In this document: positions 8,681-17,130 of the stretch, in pieces | Position numbering within the stretch: position 1 is the stretch's first letter | Layout: every line of letters starts with the position of its first letter | Notes under the pieces: generated by a model | Database searches by the model: none | What the model was told of the DNA's origin: nothing | The model's input: the letters and a program-made list of their open reading frames with translations, nothing else | Origin: Opitutales bacterium | Lineage (GTDB): Bacteria > Verrucomicrobiota > Verrucomicrobiia > Opitutales > UBA953 | Length of the DNA: 64,000 bases | Direction: 5' to 3' | Assembly: GCA_017546455.1 (NCBI GenBank) | Contig: JAFYWY010000017.1 | Coordinates: 24,933 to 88,932 of the forward strand | Made by a program: the position numbers and the translations under genes

Positions 8681-9049
8681 TTTCGTTACTGCCTAATTTA
8701 AACGCCGCTCTCCGAAAATTGTTTTGGGGTTTTTACGGGACAAGTCCTGCCCGGAGAAAGCTGTATTCCCTTTCCGAAAAGAGCGTTTTTGTGGGCATTT
8801 TGTGGTCAAATTTGGGACAAATTTTGGGCCAAAGCGACCTAAAAAGGCCCAAAAGCGCCAAAAGACAGAAAAATAAAGAAAAGGCCGAAAAAGCCTGTAG
8901 GGCGCATAAATAAAGGAATCCCGCTTAGGTACTGGCCTAAACGGGATTTTAAAGAGTGGGGTGGAAAACGGGATTCGAATCTAACTAACTTCCTTTATTT
9001 ATGCGGGTTGCACGGTGGCGTAGGCCACGAAAAGACCATAATCTTGTCG
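8681..9049. other. Intergenic host-prophage junction
   Basis: No gene supported. Positions 8681-8850 are host spacer. Positions 8851-8979 are the left attachment repeat with the displaced tRNA-His 3' end. Positions 8980-9049 are prophage sequence after the primase-helicase stop. The last part holds CCTTTATTTATGCGGG (8992-9007) and a small hairpin GTGGC-GTAG-GCCAC (about 9015-9028) without a U tract. An open frame at 8719-8913 is not gene-like because it runs into the attachment repeat. Confidence 0.7.
8851..8979. repeat. Left attachment repeat (attL)
   Basis: Direct copy of 58473-58601. The stretch 8904-8979 is identical to 58526-58601 except one base (8950 T against 58572 C). It contains the tRNA-His T-arm and acceptor end (about 8957-8979) and the tRNA terminator hairpin (8917-8948). 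After 8979 the sequence leaves the tRNA pattern (TCTAACTAAC), so this copy is a displaced tRNA 3' fragment and not a functional tRNA. Confidence 0.93.
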
Positions 9050-11584
9050 CTAACTCTCGTAAAAACTAAATGTGTTTTCCTCCTGTTTTTTTGCGTATGA
9101 GTAGCCCGAAATTACGGGTGCGTCAACCTCCTGTTTTCGCTTCAATCCGAGTACATAATAGAAGCCTCCTGAAGATTGCTTTACTGGCAGTCCTTGCTCC
9201 CGAATTTTGGTCATGAAGTGGCGCCGAGTTTTGCTGGACGCTACTTCCCCGGAAGACTGGCACCAGTTGTTGTAAACCTCAAACAAATCCTGCGCCTTAA
9301 TCTTGTAAAACTCCGGACTGTCCATGCGGTCGTAGCACTCTTCCAGGAAGCAGGCGATTTGGTCTTGGCTGTCGCGGTATTTCTGCGTGGCTTCCTGGAC
9401 TGCCTGCGGCTTGTCCTTGAGGCCTCGCACCGAGTAATCGAGCCAGCCCTGCAATGCCCAGTTCAGAATGCCCGGCATTTCCTGCTGGAAGTCGCGCAGA
9501 ATTTCGAAGCGGTCACGGCGCGGCTTTGTCTTGTCTGCTCCGAACGTGGCACCAAACGGCACCAGCACGATTCGGCGCCAAATGCCGTTGTCGGTGCCGG
9601 TAATCGTCGGGACGTGGTTCCCGATCGGGAATAGCTTGTGAGTCGGTTCAAATTCGAACGGACGCTCAAAGATAGCGCGGGCGAGAATCTTGTCTCCGCC
9701 GACCATTGCCTTAATCTGCGATTCGTTGAAGCGTTTGCCCTCCGGGACTTCGTCCGTCCAAACGATTCGACGGCCTTTCATTGTGGCCTTTTGGTAGTCC
9801 ACGTTCGAGTCGGATGTCTGAGTGAGCAGGGCCGAAATCTTGATGGACGATGAGTATTCGCCGAAAAGCATTTCCAGGGCCGATCGGAATGTCGATTTAC
9901 CGTTTGCGCCGCTTCCGATGCAGAAGAACATGACGTCCTCGGAAGTCTTCCCGGAAAGGCAGTAGCCGACGACACGCTGCATGTAATTGATGAGGTCTTG
10001 GTCGCCAAGGAAGATGTCCTGCATGAACTGCTCCCATTTCGGGCATGTGGCGTCCGGGTCGAATTCCGCATTCAGGGCGATAGTGACGTGGTCTTTCGGT
10101 GAGTGCTGGCGTGCTTCCCCAAGTGCCAGGTCGATTGTCTTGTTTTTGCAAACGCACAGGTACGGGTTAGCGTCGTAGCCGGTCGCCTTGCTGGCCAGCA
10201 GGGACGACGCGATGGACAAGACGGCCGTAGCGTACTGCTTGTTGAAAACCTGGTTGATTCGCTTCGTCAGCAGGTCGATTGCTTTCTTGTTGGATTTAAC
10301 GGCCGGATCGCTTTCGTCTCCGGCTCGGATGTCGTTCTCGTAAATCTTGATGCGCTCACGGTACGCTCCGGCAATCGTGTCTTGCAGGTCGATGAGGGCG
10401 GTGCTCGTGTCGTCTCGCGTCCAAATGCCGTCCGCGTAGTGTCGCCAGCACATAGAAAGGTGGTCGAACTCGTAAATGCCTCGCTGGATGACTGCGAACA
10501 ATTCTGCGTCTCCGCGCTGCTGGCGTCGGAAGCACTCGTCGATGAAAAGCGGCGTAATGGCAACCGGCGCGTACTCGTTGGCTTCGCTTTGTACGGCTTC
10601 TGCGCGAGCGTCGGCTACTTCCGAAGAAACGGCCTGGCCGTCACGGCCGAAGTAGATTCGTCCGGCCCAGCGTTTTCGGGCTGCTGCTGCACGGACGTCG
10701 TACCCTTGCAGGGACGCGTAGTGAACAAGCGTGCCCAGCGTAATCGTCGTCAGGCGCTTGGCGTACTTCTTTTCGTACTCTCCGGCGGTTTCTTCCGGGA
10801 TGAACTTCTTGAGCAGCGCCGTCCCGTCGGCCTCTCCTACGGTATTCCATACGGCGGACGCGATTCGGAGCCAGTCTTCGTATTCCGGTCGGTAGGTGAT
10901 GAACGAAAGCATCTCCTCAATGTCGTCGATTTCGGAAAGCGTCGAACGTGCCGACGAATGCACCACTGCTTCGTCTGCTGCCGGCGGAAGCGGCTCCGTG
11001 GCGTGTGTGCTTACCCAGGCTTCCGGGTCGTAGGACAAGAAGCACAGACGCCCTACGTCGGACGTAGCTCGGTCGATTGCCAGGCCGTAGGTTGTCTTGA
11101 AGTATTCCTGCGCCGCGATCCAGGACAGTTTGTGCGCCGTCTTGGAATCTCGGATTGCAAAGAAGAGCTTGAGGCCGTTCCCGGACGGAGAACGAAAACC
11201 GGCCGCAACGTGTTTGTCTTCTTTCAGGCGCTTGACGATGTCGTCCCATGCGGTCGCCAGTTGCGGGTTGTCTTTCGCGTCCAGGTCGATTTGCAGGAAT
11301 CCGTTGTGTGCGCCGAAACGCTGGTCGGCCGGCAACGATGCGTCGCGGGCCAGCGTGACTACGGACGTCGTGACGGCAGGGAGACGGTGCTTCAGGCGAG
11401 CAGCATCAACTGCACGTCCCGCGTCGAGCGCGTTGCGGATTTCGGTCACCTGGTCTGCAAGTTCGTCCGAGCGGATTGTCTGAATAACGTCGGCAAGCGT
11501 GCATTCCTGTTGCGGGGTCTTTGACAAGACCGAGCTAAAAAAGGACGTTTTTGCCGACGCGAGTTGTGAGAGCGAATTTTCCAT
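9050..11584 (-). CDS. Phage primase-helicase (VirE_N/AEP-like plus SF3 D5-type)
   Basis: 844 residues. The N-terminal half (about 40-215) looks like the VirE_N/BT4734 primase-type domain, with GFRSPSGNGLKLFFAI near residue 133. A PriCT-like helical segment follows (about 225-300). The C-terminal D5/P4-type superfamily 3 helicase has Walker A GSGANGKST near 556, Walker B-like IVWTDEVPEGKR near 610, and GTDNGIWRRIVLVPF near 660. It should unwind and prime phage DNA. It is the last gene of the long leftward early operon and lies 23 bp after the Pif1-like gene. No U-tract terminator follows, so transcription may continue towards attP in the circular phage. Confidence 0.9.
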   Translation of the reverse strand: MENSLSQLASAKTSFFSSVLSKTPQQECTLADVIQTIRSDELADQVTEIRNALDAGRAVDAARLKHRLPAVTTSVVTLARDASLPADQRFGAHNGFLQIDLDAKDNPQLATAWDDIVKRLKEDKHVAAGFRSPSGNGLKLFFAIRDSKTAHKLSWIAAQEYFKTTYGLAIDRATSDVGRLCFLSYDPEAWVSTHATEPLPPAADEAVVHSSARSTLSEIDDIEEMLSFITYRPEYEDWLRIASAVWNTVGEADGTALLKKFIPEETAGEYEKKYAKRLTTITLGTLVHYASLQGYDVRAAAARKRWAGRIYFGRDGQAVSSEVADARAEAVQSEANEYAPVAITPLFIDECFRRQQRGDAELFAVIQRGIYEFDHLSMCWRHYADGIWTRDDTSTALIDLQDTIAGAYRERIKIYENDIRAGDESDPAVKSNKKAIDLLTKRINQVFNKQYATAVLSIASSLLASKATGYDANPYLCVCKNKTIDLALGEARQHSPKDHVTIALNAEFDPDATCPKWEQFMQDIFLGDQDLINYMQRVVGYCLSGKTSEDVMFFCIGSGANGKSTFRSALEMLFGEYSSSIKISALLTQTSDSNVDYQKATMKGRRIVWTDEVPEGKRFNESQIKAMVGGDKILARAIFERPFEFEPTHKLFPIGNHVPTITGTDNGIWRRIVLVPFGATFGADKTKPRRDRFEILRDFQQEMPGILNWALQGWLDYSVRGLKDKPQAVQEATQKYRDSQDQIACFLEECYDRMDSPEFYKIKAQDLFEVYNNWCQSSGEVASSKTRRHFMTKIREQGLPVKQSSGGFYYVLGLKRKQEVDAPVISGYSYAKKQEENTFSFYES

Positions 11585-11607
11585 GTGATTATTTTTAACG
11601 CAGGGGG

Positions 11608-12936
11608 TTATTGCGGAAGTCCGGACGGAGAGCCTGCGGATAGCTTTTTATAGAGAGCAATCGCCTCGTTGCTGACGAAAATGCCGGACACGGAATCTTT
11701 GAGCCATAATCCGTCGAGAGATTTGACGCGAGAAACGGCGACGTATGCCTGTCCGGGATCTCGGGCCGCACGGATGTCGATAACGGCTGAATCGAGTGTC
11801 AGGCCTTGGGATTTGTGAATCGTCATAGCGTAGGCCAGGCGGAGCGGGAACTGGACAAAGTAGCCGGAGCGTGGGTTGCGGCGGTCGTACTGCCATTTGT
11901 AGCGGCCGGTCTTGTAAACGTCGCCGGAGTCCTTTTGGATTGTGATAAGCTCGTGCTCGCGGTTGATGTCGATTACTGTTCCGGTCTCTCCGTTTGCCGC
12001 GAGAAGCTCGCCGCAGACGGTCTGATTGGCCGTGATCATAACGCGAGCGCCGACTTTCAGGCGCAAGGTCTGCGGCGTCACCAGGTCTTTTACCAGCTTT
12101 GCTGCTTCGTTGGCGTCTCCGCCGGTCTCGGCGACGAAAACGTGTTCTTCCTGGCCCTCAATGCACTCAAGCTTGGCGTCGTTCCAGTGGTCAACCTGTA
12201 CGTTGTGCGTGAAAAGACGGACGATGCGGTCGCTCGGGAATCGGGCAATGCGGGTCTGAATCAGCTCTGCGGATTTTCCGCGAAGACGGCCTACGCGGAA
12301 GTCGTTCAGCACGTCGATAAACTCGCGTTCTGACTGGCGGAAGATGTCTTGCAGGTAGAAGCACTGAAAGTCGGCACCAATCCAAGATTGCGACAGGAAG
12401 CACCAGTCGTATTGCCCGGTACGAGACGGTGGCGGCAACTGCAAAAAATCTCCGACGGCGACAATGGACATGCCGCCGAACGGTTCAACCGGGTTGCAGC
12501 GAACGACACGAAAAATGCGGTCGAGCAGGTTGAAGATTCGGCCCGGCAGCATCGAGATTTCGTCGATGATGAGCTGCTGCGTGTTGTAAATGCGGGAACG
12601 GGCGCTGTAGGCGTGCGGCGACTTGTTGTTCATGAAGTCGTAAATGAACTGGTCGTCGGTTTGGTCGCCTTTCGGCCCGATGCCGATTCCTGCCCAGCGG
12701 TAGATCGTGTGGGCTGGAATGTCTTTGTCTGCAAAGCGGCGGATGTTGTCTTGCAGGTTGAGGGCGGCAATGCCCGTTGTAGCGCATGCTGCCACGCGCT
12801 CTGTGCCGTCAAGCGAGGCAATGTAGGACTGCACAAGGAAAGACTTTCCCGTTCCCGCCATTCCGGTGAGAAAGACGTTTCGGTCGCGCGAGCGAATTGC
12901 TTTTAGTGCGAGGGTTTGGTGGTCAGAGAGTGTCAT
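11608..12936 (-). CDS. Pif1/RecD2-like SF1B DNA helicase
   Basis: 442 residues. 5'-to-3' helicase type. Walker A GMAGTGKSFLVQ lies near residue 26, TTGIAALNL near 55, Walker B IDEISMLPGRIF near 120 and GDFLQLPPP near 165. The C-terminal UvrD/Pif1 motifs AMTIHKSQGLTLDSAVID near 395 and AYVAVSRVKSLDGL near 415 are present. The start overlaps the Dam methylase stop by ATGA, showing translational coupling. Probably supports phage replication or recombination with the primase-helicase, RusA and ssDNA-binding-like protein of the same operon. Confidence 0.9.
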   Translation of the reverse strand: MTLSDHQTLALKAIRSRDRNVFLTGMAGTGKSFLVQSYIASLDGTERVAACATTGIAALNLQDNIRRFADKDIPAHTIYRWAGIGIGPKGDQTDDQFIYDFMNNKSPHAYSARSRIYNTQQLIIDEISMLPGRIFNLLDRIFRVVRCNPVEPFGGMSIVAVGDFLQLPPPSRTGQYDWCFLSQSWIGADFQCFYLQDIFRQSEREFIDVLNDFRVGRLRGKSAELIQTRIARFPSDRIVRLFTHNVQVDHWNDAKLECIEGQEEHVFVAETGGDANEAAKLVKDLVTPQTLRLKVGARVMITANQTVCGELLAANGETGTVIDINREHELITIQKDSGDVYKTGRYKWQYDRRNPRSGYFVQFPLRLAYAMTIHKSQGLTLDSAVIDIRAARDPGQAYVAVSRVKSLDGLWLKDSVSGIFVSNEAIALYKKLSAGSPSGLPQ

Positions 12937-13445
12937 GAGAAGAAAATGAAATGTCCGTTGATAAGTTTGAATGCTGCTGCCCGGTAAAGTGCGACGGCGG
13001 CCTCGTCTCCGTAGGCAATAAGAACGCTCGGGGCCGGAGCAGACGCGCTTGTCTGTGTACCGTCTTGATTGTAGAAGCGGATGCGTCCGCGAAGCAGGAA
13101 CATGGCTCGTGCCTTGCTCAAGACGGCGTCGTGGAACCAGCCTGTGTCGGTGCGGTTAAACACTAAGGCGATGCCGTCGTTGTGTTCCGCCATTTTGGCC
13201 GTCCACTTCTTCGTTTCGGCGCCATATGGCGGGTTAAGCCAAACATGGCCTTTCCACTCGGCTGCCAGCCCGTCTTCTGCCTTGGTCAGCATGCGCTTCG
13301 CCGTTTTCCAAGGCATGTCCGGCGGGCAAGCTGGGTCGAGGTCAAAGCAGAAGTCCTCGTATTCGAGCGATTCGAAGATTTCCGGCGGCGTCAGGTACGT
13401 CTCCTCGGCCTTGGTAATAACGTTGTAGTTCTTATTGCTCTTCAT
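12933..13445 (-). CDS. Phage Dam-type DNA N6-adenine methyltransferase
   Basis: 170 residues. Compact phage N6-adenine methylase family. The catalytic motif HVWLNPPYG lies near residue 68, the CFDLDPACPPDMPW segment near 30 and ALVFNRTDTGWFHDAVL near 90. The start at 13443-13445 (MKSNKNYNVITKAE) was chosen because it overlaps the upstream stop at 13432 by 14 bp; a longer reading would cover the upstream gene. The target is likely GATC by family, not shown here. No matching restriction enzyme is nearby, so it may protect phage DNA from host restriction or mark it for regulation. Confidence 0.88.
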   Translation of the reverse strand: MKSNKNYNVITKAEETYLTPPEIFESLEYEDFCFDLDPACPPDMPWKTAKRMLTKAEDGLAAEWKGHVWLNPPYGAETKKWTAKMAEHNDGIALVFNRTDTGWFHDAVLSKARAMFLLRGRIRFYNQDGTQTSASAPAPSVLIAYGDEAAVALYRAAAFKLINGHFIFFS

Positions 13446-13674
13446 CGGGCGTCTTGAAAGGAATGTCCATGAGCACGCGGTTAAAGTAGCCGATTGCCTC
13501 GTCGCGGCTTTCAAACTTCTTAACGTTTTTCCATGCAGCCGTTTTCTCGCCGTAAAAGTAGGCGTTGCAGCAGCACTCAACGGCATTGAGCGGCAAGGCT
13601 TTTACCAGCTTCACCGAAAAGGTGACTGTGATTTCGCCTTTGTTGACGCTGTTCCAAACTTCACTCGGTTTCAT
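13432..13674 (-). CDS. Small early phage protein, unknown
   Basis: 80 residues. Start at 13672-13674 (MKPSEVWNSVNKGE) with an excellent AGGAGGAGG ribosome site 7-8 bases upstream. No domain recognised. It has an NAVECCCNAYFYGEK core and a C-terminal FESRDEAIGYFNRVLMDI helix like those of small single-domain phage proteins. Overlaps the Dam start by 14 bp and its own start lies within the 3' end of the upstream gene, so it is coupled on both sides. Confidence 0.75.
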   Translation of the reverse strand: MKPSEVWNSVNKGEITVTFSVKLVKALPLNAVECCCNAYFYGEKTAAWKNVKKFESRDEAIGYFNRVLMDIPFKTPDEEQ

Positions 13675-13816
13675 CGTATTCCTCCTCCTGTTCGTTTTTT
13701 TCTTCTTTGGCCGCTTCGGCCGTTTCGCATTCTCGGAATGGGTTGTTGTGGCAAATGCCACGCGTGGCCCAACATAGGGGTTCTCGGTCGGTAGAGCAGT
13801 AGTATGGGCAAATCAT
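13661..13816 (-). CDS. Cys-rich 51-residue early protein
   Basis: Starts MICPYYCSTDREPLCW at 13814-13816, overlapping the upstream stop by ATGA. Four Cys (C3, C7, C15, C22) plus C30 and His near 23 could bind a metal. The C-terminus is an acidic EEKNEQEEEYDE tail. No family recognised. It is one of a set of small Cys-rich proteins in this operon. Confidence 0.65.
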   Translation of the reverse strand: MICPYYCSTDREPLCWATRGICHNNPFRECETAEAAKEEKNEQEEEYDETE

Positions 13817-14010
13817 TCTTTCGCTTTCTTGAACGGCATTACTGACGTGTTTGTGAGTTCGCAAAAATCACAAAGCTGAGAATCGCATACGTTGCGCAGG
13901 TCGCACTCGCGGCATACCGGCAGCTTCTTGTTTTGCTGCGGCATCGCGACGTACTTTACGCCATCGACGGTGATGGCTCCCTCTATCTTCGTGTCGAATG
14001 TGATTATCAT
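13813..14010 (-). CDS. Cys-rich 65-residue early protein
   Basis: Begins MIITFDTKIEGAITVDGVKYVAM, then CRECDLRNVCDSQLCDFCEL with five Cys at about residues 34-51, a likely zinc-binding knuckle. The DGVKYVA segment before the Cys cluster recurs in the 136-residue protein at 14632 (DGVRYVAKDVSLENGCDKC), so the two are related. The start overlaps the upstream stop by ATGA. Function unknown. Confidence 0.7.
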   Translation of the reverse strand: MIITFDTKIEGAITVDGVKYVAMPQQNKKLPVCRECDLRNVCDSQLCDFCELTNTSVMPFKKAKE

Positions 14011-14432
14011 GGTTCTACTTTCTTAATATCGAGTTTGATCTTCCGAAGAATTTCCAAAAACGGACGGAAGTCTTCTCCGGTGGTTTTGTACCACGCCTCA
14101 ATCCCTGCCTGGAGCATGCACTTCATCAGAAGAATCGGGTGGAATCCGAGTTTCGCTCCGGAACGAAGAATCCATAGCGTGATAATGTCCGCGAAATCTA
14201 CAGCCGATGCAGACATCATGTCCTTGATGTATGGCTTTCCGTTGCGTTCCCGCGCATGGAATTGGATTACATATCTTGGCGTGGCTTCTCCTTTTACGGG
14301 CGATTCCATGCGCTTTATCTTCGTGTCCTTGTCCTTGCGAGGTGAGATTTCTGAGGCGACGTCGTGACGCTTACGATACTTCGGCGTCGGCGGTGCGCCT
14401 CGGACGTGTTGGGTGTATGCGGGTGTTTTCAT
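14007..14432 (-). CDS. Early phage protein, unknown
   Basis: 141 residues. Basic N-terminus rich in Lys/Arg/Pro (to about 45), then a helical domain with HARERNGKPYIKDMMSA and LWILRSGAKLGFHPILLM. No catalytic motif recognised. ATGA overlaps on both sides place it in the coupled chain. The basic tail suggests nucleic acid binding, but this is only inference. Confidence 0.65.
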   Translation of the reverse strand: MKTPAYTQHVRGAPPTPKYRKRHDVASEISPRKDKDTKIKRMESPVKGEATPRYVIQFHARERNGKPYIKDMMSASAVDFADIITLWILRSGAKLGFHPILLMKCMLQAGIEAWYKTTGEDFRPFLEILRKIKLDIKKVEP

Positions 14433-14635
14433 GTGTAAATAATCTTGGGTGGTTGTGATGGTGGTCTCCGCTTAAAATCGGAGCATTGCAGGTGCGGAAA
14501 GCACTTCTTCAAAAGGTCGCAGTGGCAGAGAAAAGTGCAGGGGATTCCGCGTTCGAGCTTCGGCTTGTCGTACTTGCACGCTTCGACGTAGTAGTGCTCG
14601 CAAATCGTGCATGGTCGTAAAGGCGGCCCGCTCAT
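14429..14635 (-). CDS. Cys-rich 68-residue early protein
   Basis: CTICEHYYVEACKYDKP followed by CTFLCHCDLLKKCFPHLQC gives nine Cys and three His in 68 residues, strongly suggesting metal binding. No family name can be given. The start overlaps the upstream stop by ATGA, and its stop overlaps the next start likewise. Confidence 0.68.
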   Translation of the reverse strand: MSGPPLRPCTICEHYYVEACKYDKPKLERGIPCTFLCHCDLLKKCFPHLQCSDFKRRPPSQPPKIIYT

Positions 14636-15042
14636 TCAATGCGCCTCCTGATAAAGTTGAGCGCGGTGTCGATTGCCTCTCCCAGCTCCTGGGCCGTAAA
14701 ACAAGTCGGGAAGCCTGGCACTTCGTCTTGGCCTCGTCGCCAGTCGTTGTAGGCCTGCACGATTTTGATGGCCTTTTGGATGATATGTTTATTTTCGTCC
14801 GGAAAATAAACATGTTCCGGGAATGTGATTACGGCATCGACATGTTTCTTGTCCTCGTCCTGCACGAAAATGATGTTTCGTCCGTCGTTTCGGTTGTCGG
14901 GACTACAATGCGGCGCCGGGCAGCTCCTATAGCGTTTAAACTCGCATTTGTCGCATCCGTTCTCGAGAGACACGTCCTTTGCGACGTATCTGACTCCGTC
15001 GATCGTAAAACTGTCTTGTTGCAAGAAGTCTTCGTGACTCAT
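14632..15042 (-). CDS. Early phage protein with N-terminal Cys cluster
   Basis: 136 residues. TIDGVRYVAKDV then CDKCEFKRYRSCPAPHC at about 30-46 repeats the architecture of the protein at 13813, followed by a longer C-terminal helical domain containing HIIQKAIKIVQAYNDWRRGQ and TALNFIRRRIE. Probably a metal-knuckle protein with an added domain. ATGA overlaps on both sides. Function unknown. Confidence 0.7.
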   Translation of the reverse strand: MSHEDFLQQDSFTIDGVRYVAKDVSLENGCDKCEFKRYRSCPAPHCSPDNRNDGRNIIFVQDEDKKHVDAVITFPEHVYFPDENKHIIQKAIKIVQAYNDWRRGQDEVPGFPTCFTAQELGEAIDTALNFIRRRIE

Positions 15043-15245
15043 TTCGTTTCCTCCCTGATTTCAAAGTTTAGGCAGTGCATGCTGCGAGCGCTCTTCTTTT
15101 GGAAGCCGAATTGGTTGCGCTTCGTCGGCTTGAGCGAACAGACGCCGTACCCGTATCCGAAGCCATTGTCGGCCCGGTACCAGTGTTTGCATTGGCGGCA
15201 CCGAAAAATGCCTAATGCGTTTTCGAAAGTGAGACGAAGCTTCAT
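15039..15245 (-). CDS. Small Cys/aromatic early protein
   Basis: 68 residues. FRCRQCKHWYRADNGFGYGYGVC gives a CxxCxxW knuckle with two further Cys (C37 and C58), likely a zinc ribbon-like fold. ATGA coupling on both sides. No family recognised. Confidence 0.68.
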   Translation of the reverse strand: MKLRLTFENALGIFRCRQCKHWYRADNGFGYGYGVCSLKPTKRNQFGFQKKSARSMHCLNFEIREETK

Positions 15246-15589
15246 TTCGTTTCCTCCTTTCCGCTTTCGGCTAAAGCAACTTCAAGTAAATCTCTCAGCT
15301 CTGCGATTTTGCGCGTCGCGTATTTAATCTGATCCTCGAGGTCTAAGATTGCTTCTTTCGCGTTGTCTCGGATTTCCGCCCAAGCGCTTTTGAGCGATAA
15401 CGAAACTTCCTTTCGCACGTACATTCGCGAGAATCCGTCTTTGTCTTTCGCGGAAATCATTGCCGGATATCCGGCTCCCATAGCGGGATAAGTTTCCGTG
15501 ATTACAACCTCGTCCACCTTGCCCATGGAAAGGTTTACAGCGAATACGCTTTGCCCGACGTTTAGTTGTCTGAATTCTTCTTTAGTCAT
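15242..15589 (-). CDS. Early phage protein with C-terminal coiled coil
   Basis: 115 residues. The N-terminal half is beta-rich (VGQSVFAVNLSMGKVDEVVIT), resembling small phage proteins that process a single value or ligand. The C-terminus from about 70 is a coiled coil (AILDLEDQIKYATRKIAELRDLL). It overlaps its neighbours by ATGA. Function unknown. Confidence 0.68.
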   Translation of the reverse strand: MTKEEFRQLNVGQSVFAVNLSMGKVDEVVITETYPAMGAGYPAMISAKDKDGFSRMYVRKEVSLSLKSAWAEIRDNAKEAILDLEDQIKYATRKIAELRDLLEVALAESGKEETK

Positions 15590-15957
15590 TTCGCTTCCTC
15601 CGTTTCCGTGGGCGGCTTCGGGAGCGGGCGCCAGTGGGTGAGATATTGCCTAACGATTGGATTCATCACGAACGCTTCATCACTTTCTTCTCGGCGAAGA
15701 CGCACGACTACTCGGTTAATACAGCCAAGAAACCACCATTTCGGCGGGAATGTCTTCGGGTCGTTCAGGTCTAACTTCGTCCACGCCACGCGCTCGTAGC
15801 CCTCGATTTCGAGTTTCCCATTATCAATTTCGTCAACGGCGGCGGAAAACTCTTCAAGGCATTTTCGGTTGCACTCAGTTTTTTCGCACAAGTATTTGCA
15901 ACGGAGAAAGTCATGTGTCATCTTGAGTGCATAACATATCGTCAAAGGACTAATCAT
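15586..15957 (-). CDS. DUF551-like early phage protein, copy 1
   Basis: 123 residues. The C-terminal motif THWRPLPKPPTETE is the hallmark of DUF551-type phage proteins. Upstream are a Cys-rich segment (CKYLCEKTECNRKC) and LEIEGYERVAWTKLDLNDPKT. It is a paralogue of the next gene upstream (15950): both share LEIEGYER..WTK.D.NDP.T.PP and end THWRPLP.PP.ETE. The start at 15957 overlaps the upstream stop by 8 bp; a Met 12 codons in is an alternative. Confidence 0.75.
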   Translation of the reverse strand: MISPLTICYALKMTHDFLRCKYLCEKTECNRKCLEEFSAAVDEIDNGKLEIEGYERVAWTKLDLNDPKTFPPKWWFLGCINRVVVRLRREESDEAFVMNPIVRQYLTHWRPLPKPPTETEEAK

Positions 15958-16315
15958 TGCTCGCCTCCGTTTCTACAGGCGGATTCGGGAGCGGTCGCCA
16001 ATGGGTAAAACCGTATCTTTGGGTAAATCTGTCGGCAAACTGCTCATCGGTTTCAGTTGCGAGAGAATATCGGAACAGAACACTCATGTGCCCTGGGCTG
16101 TATGCAATGATATGGTGACCTACTGGTGGGTAGGTACTCGGATCATTCTTATCGAACTTCGTCCACGTTGCGCGCTCGTAGCCCTCGATTTCGAGAGTAC
16201 CTTTTTCTAATGCACTTGATATATTTTCCTCACGCTCCGAGCCATAACCATTGTCTATACAAAAGATTCTCGAGCATTCAATCATATCAAGGAATTCTTC
16301 CTTACTTAGCTTCAT
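15950..16315 (-). CDS. DUF551-like early phage protein, copy 2
   Basis: 121 residues. Start at 16313-16315 (MKLSKEEFLDMIE) chosen for its AGGAGG site 5 bases upstream and ATGA overlap with the upstream stop. Contains LEIEGYERATWTKFDKNDP and C-terminal THWRPLPNPPVETE (DUF551-like). The middle region (VGHHIIAYSPGHMSVLFRY) differs from copy 1. Tandem duplication followed by divergence is likely. Function unknown. Confidence 0.78.
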   Translation of the reverse strand: MKLSKEEFLDMIECSRIFCIDNGYGSEREENISSALEKGTLEIEGYERATWTKFDKNDPSTYPPVGHHIIAYSPGHMSVLFRYSLATETDEQFADRFTQRYGFTHWRPLPNPPVETEASND

Positions 16316-17130
16316 CGTGCCTCCTGTTCCTTTATGATTTGCTGGATTGCCGCTTTGATTTTCGCGTCGTCGCACGGGTATTGTGTAAAAAACGCCAAAG
16401 ACGATCTGTGCGTTGCAACTCCGTTGTCGTGCTTTTCGACGATTACAAAATCTTCGTAAAATCTGCAGATCCGAGAGCTCCGAGTCGCCTTAATCAGCGC
16501 AATTTCGCCGTCGGTCAACGTTGTGCCGTCAATTACGGCTTGATTGGCAATCAACTTCTCTTTTGCCTTGTGCAGATTGTCGCAACGGATTTGGAGTGTT
16601 TTGAGCTCTTCTTTCAACGAGCCATTTTCTCGTTCCAATGACGTATTTCTGTCGACGAGTGCGTTCAAGCCGATTGCACTACGTATTGCGCTGTCGGCTT
16701 CCTCGCGGCTCATTCCGTCGGACAGTGGCTTGCCGTCGAGTTCAGGACTACCTACGTTAGTACCTACGTTGGCACTTACGTCGGTGGTACCTTTCAGTGC
16801 GGTTTCAACGCGGGGAATGGCGGCTTCAACTTCTTCCTTGGTGGGGAAGATGTTGCCGTGTTTGAAGCAGCGCTTATCGAAATAGTCGTCCCGCCAAATG
16901 GCATTCTCAGGGGCGAAATCAATTCCAAGAAACCAGTATTCATCTCCTAATTTCGGCTTCCAAGGCTCGTTGGCTTCCGGCTTGATGCGGTATTCAACGC
17001 TCGGATCCCACGTGGGGTTAGAATTCACTTCATCTACCCAGCCACCGAACTCACACCGCGACTGGATTATAGCTCCTTCTGCCCAAGCTTTAATTAGATC
17101 TGCGTGCGGGTGCCGGTTAGAGATACTCAC
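16312..17130 (-). CDS. Early phage protein with coiled coil
   Basis: 272 residues. The N-terminus RHPHADLIKAWAEGAIIQSR with WDPSVEYRIKP near residue 45 is a module seen in many phage early proteins of unknown function. A coiled coil lies at about 165-205 (TSLERENGSLKEELKTLQIR). The C-terminal part (YEDFVIVEKHDNGVATH) looks like a second small domain. It overlaps its neighbours slightly. The middle carries short degenerate repeats (GTTDVSANVGTNVG). Confidence 0.7.
   Translation of the reverse strand: MSISNRHPHADLIKAWAEGAIIQSRCEFGGWVDEVNSNPTWDPSVEYRIKPEANEPWKPKLGDEYWFLGIDFAPENAIWRDDYFDKRCFKHGNIFPTKEEVEAAIPRVETALKGTTDVSANVGTNVGSPELDGKPLSDGMSREEADSAIRSAIGLNALVDRNTSLERENGSLKEELKTLQIRCDNLHKAKEKLIANQAVIDGTTLTDGEIALIKATRSSRICRFYEDFVIVEKHDNGVATHRSSLAFFTQYPCDDAKIKAAIQQIIKEQEAR

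Noticed and set aside
8719..8913. 64-residue frame at the left junction
   Set aside because: Lys-rich and ends in the attachment repeat; no ribosome site.
8955..8990. Second tRNA at the left repeat
   Set aside because: Only the 3' part of tRNA-His is present; the 5' two thirds are replaced by phage sequence.
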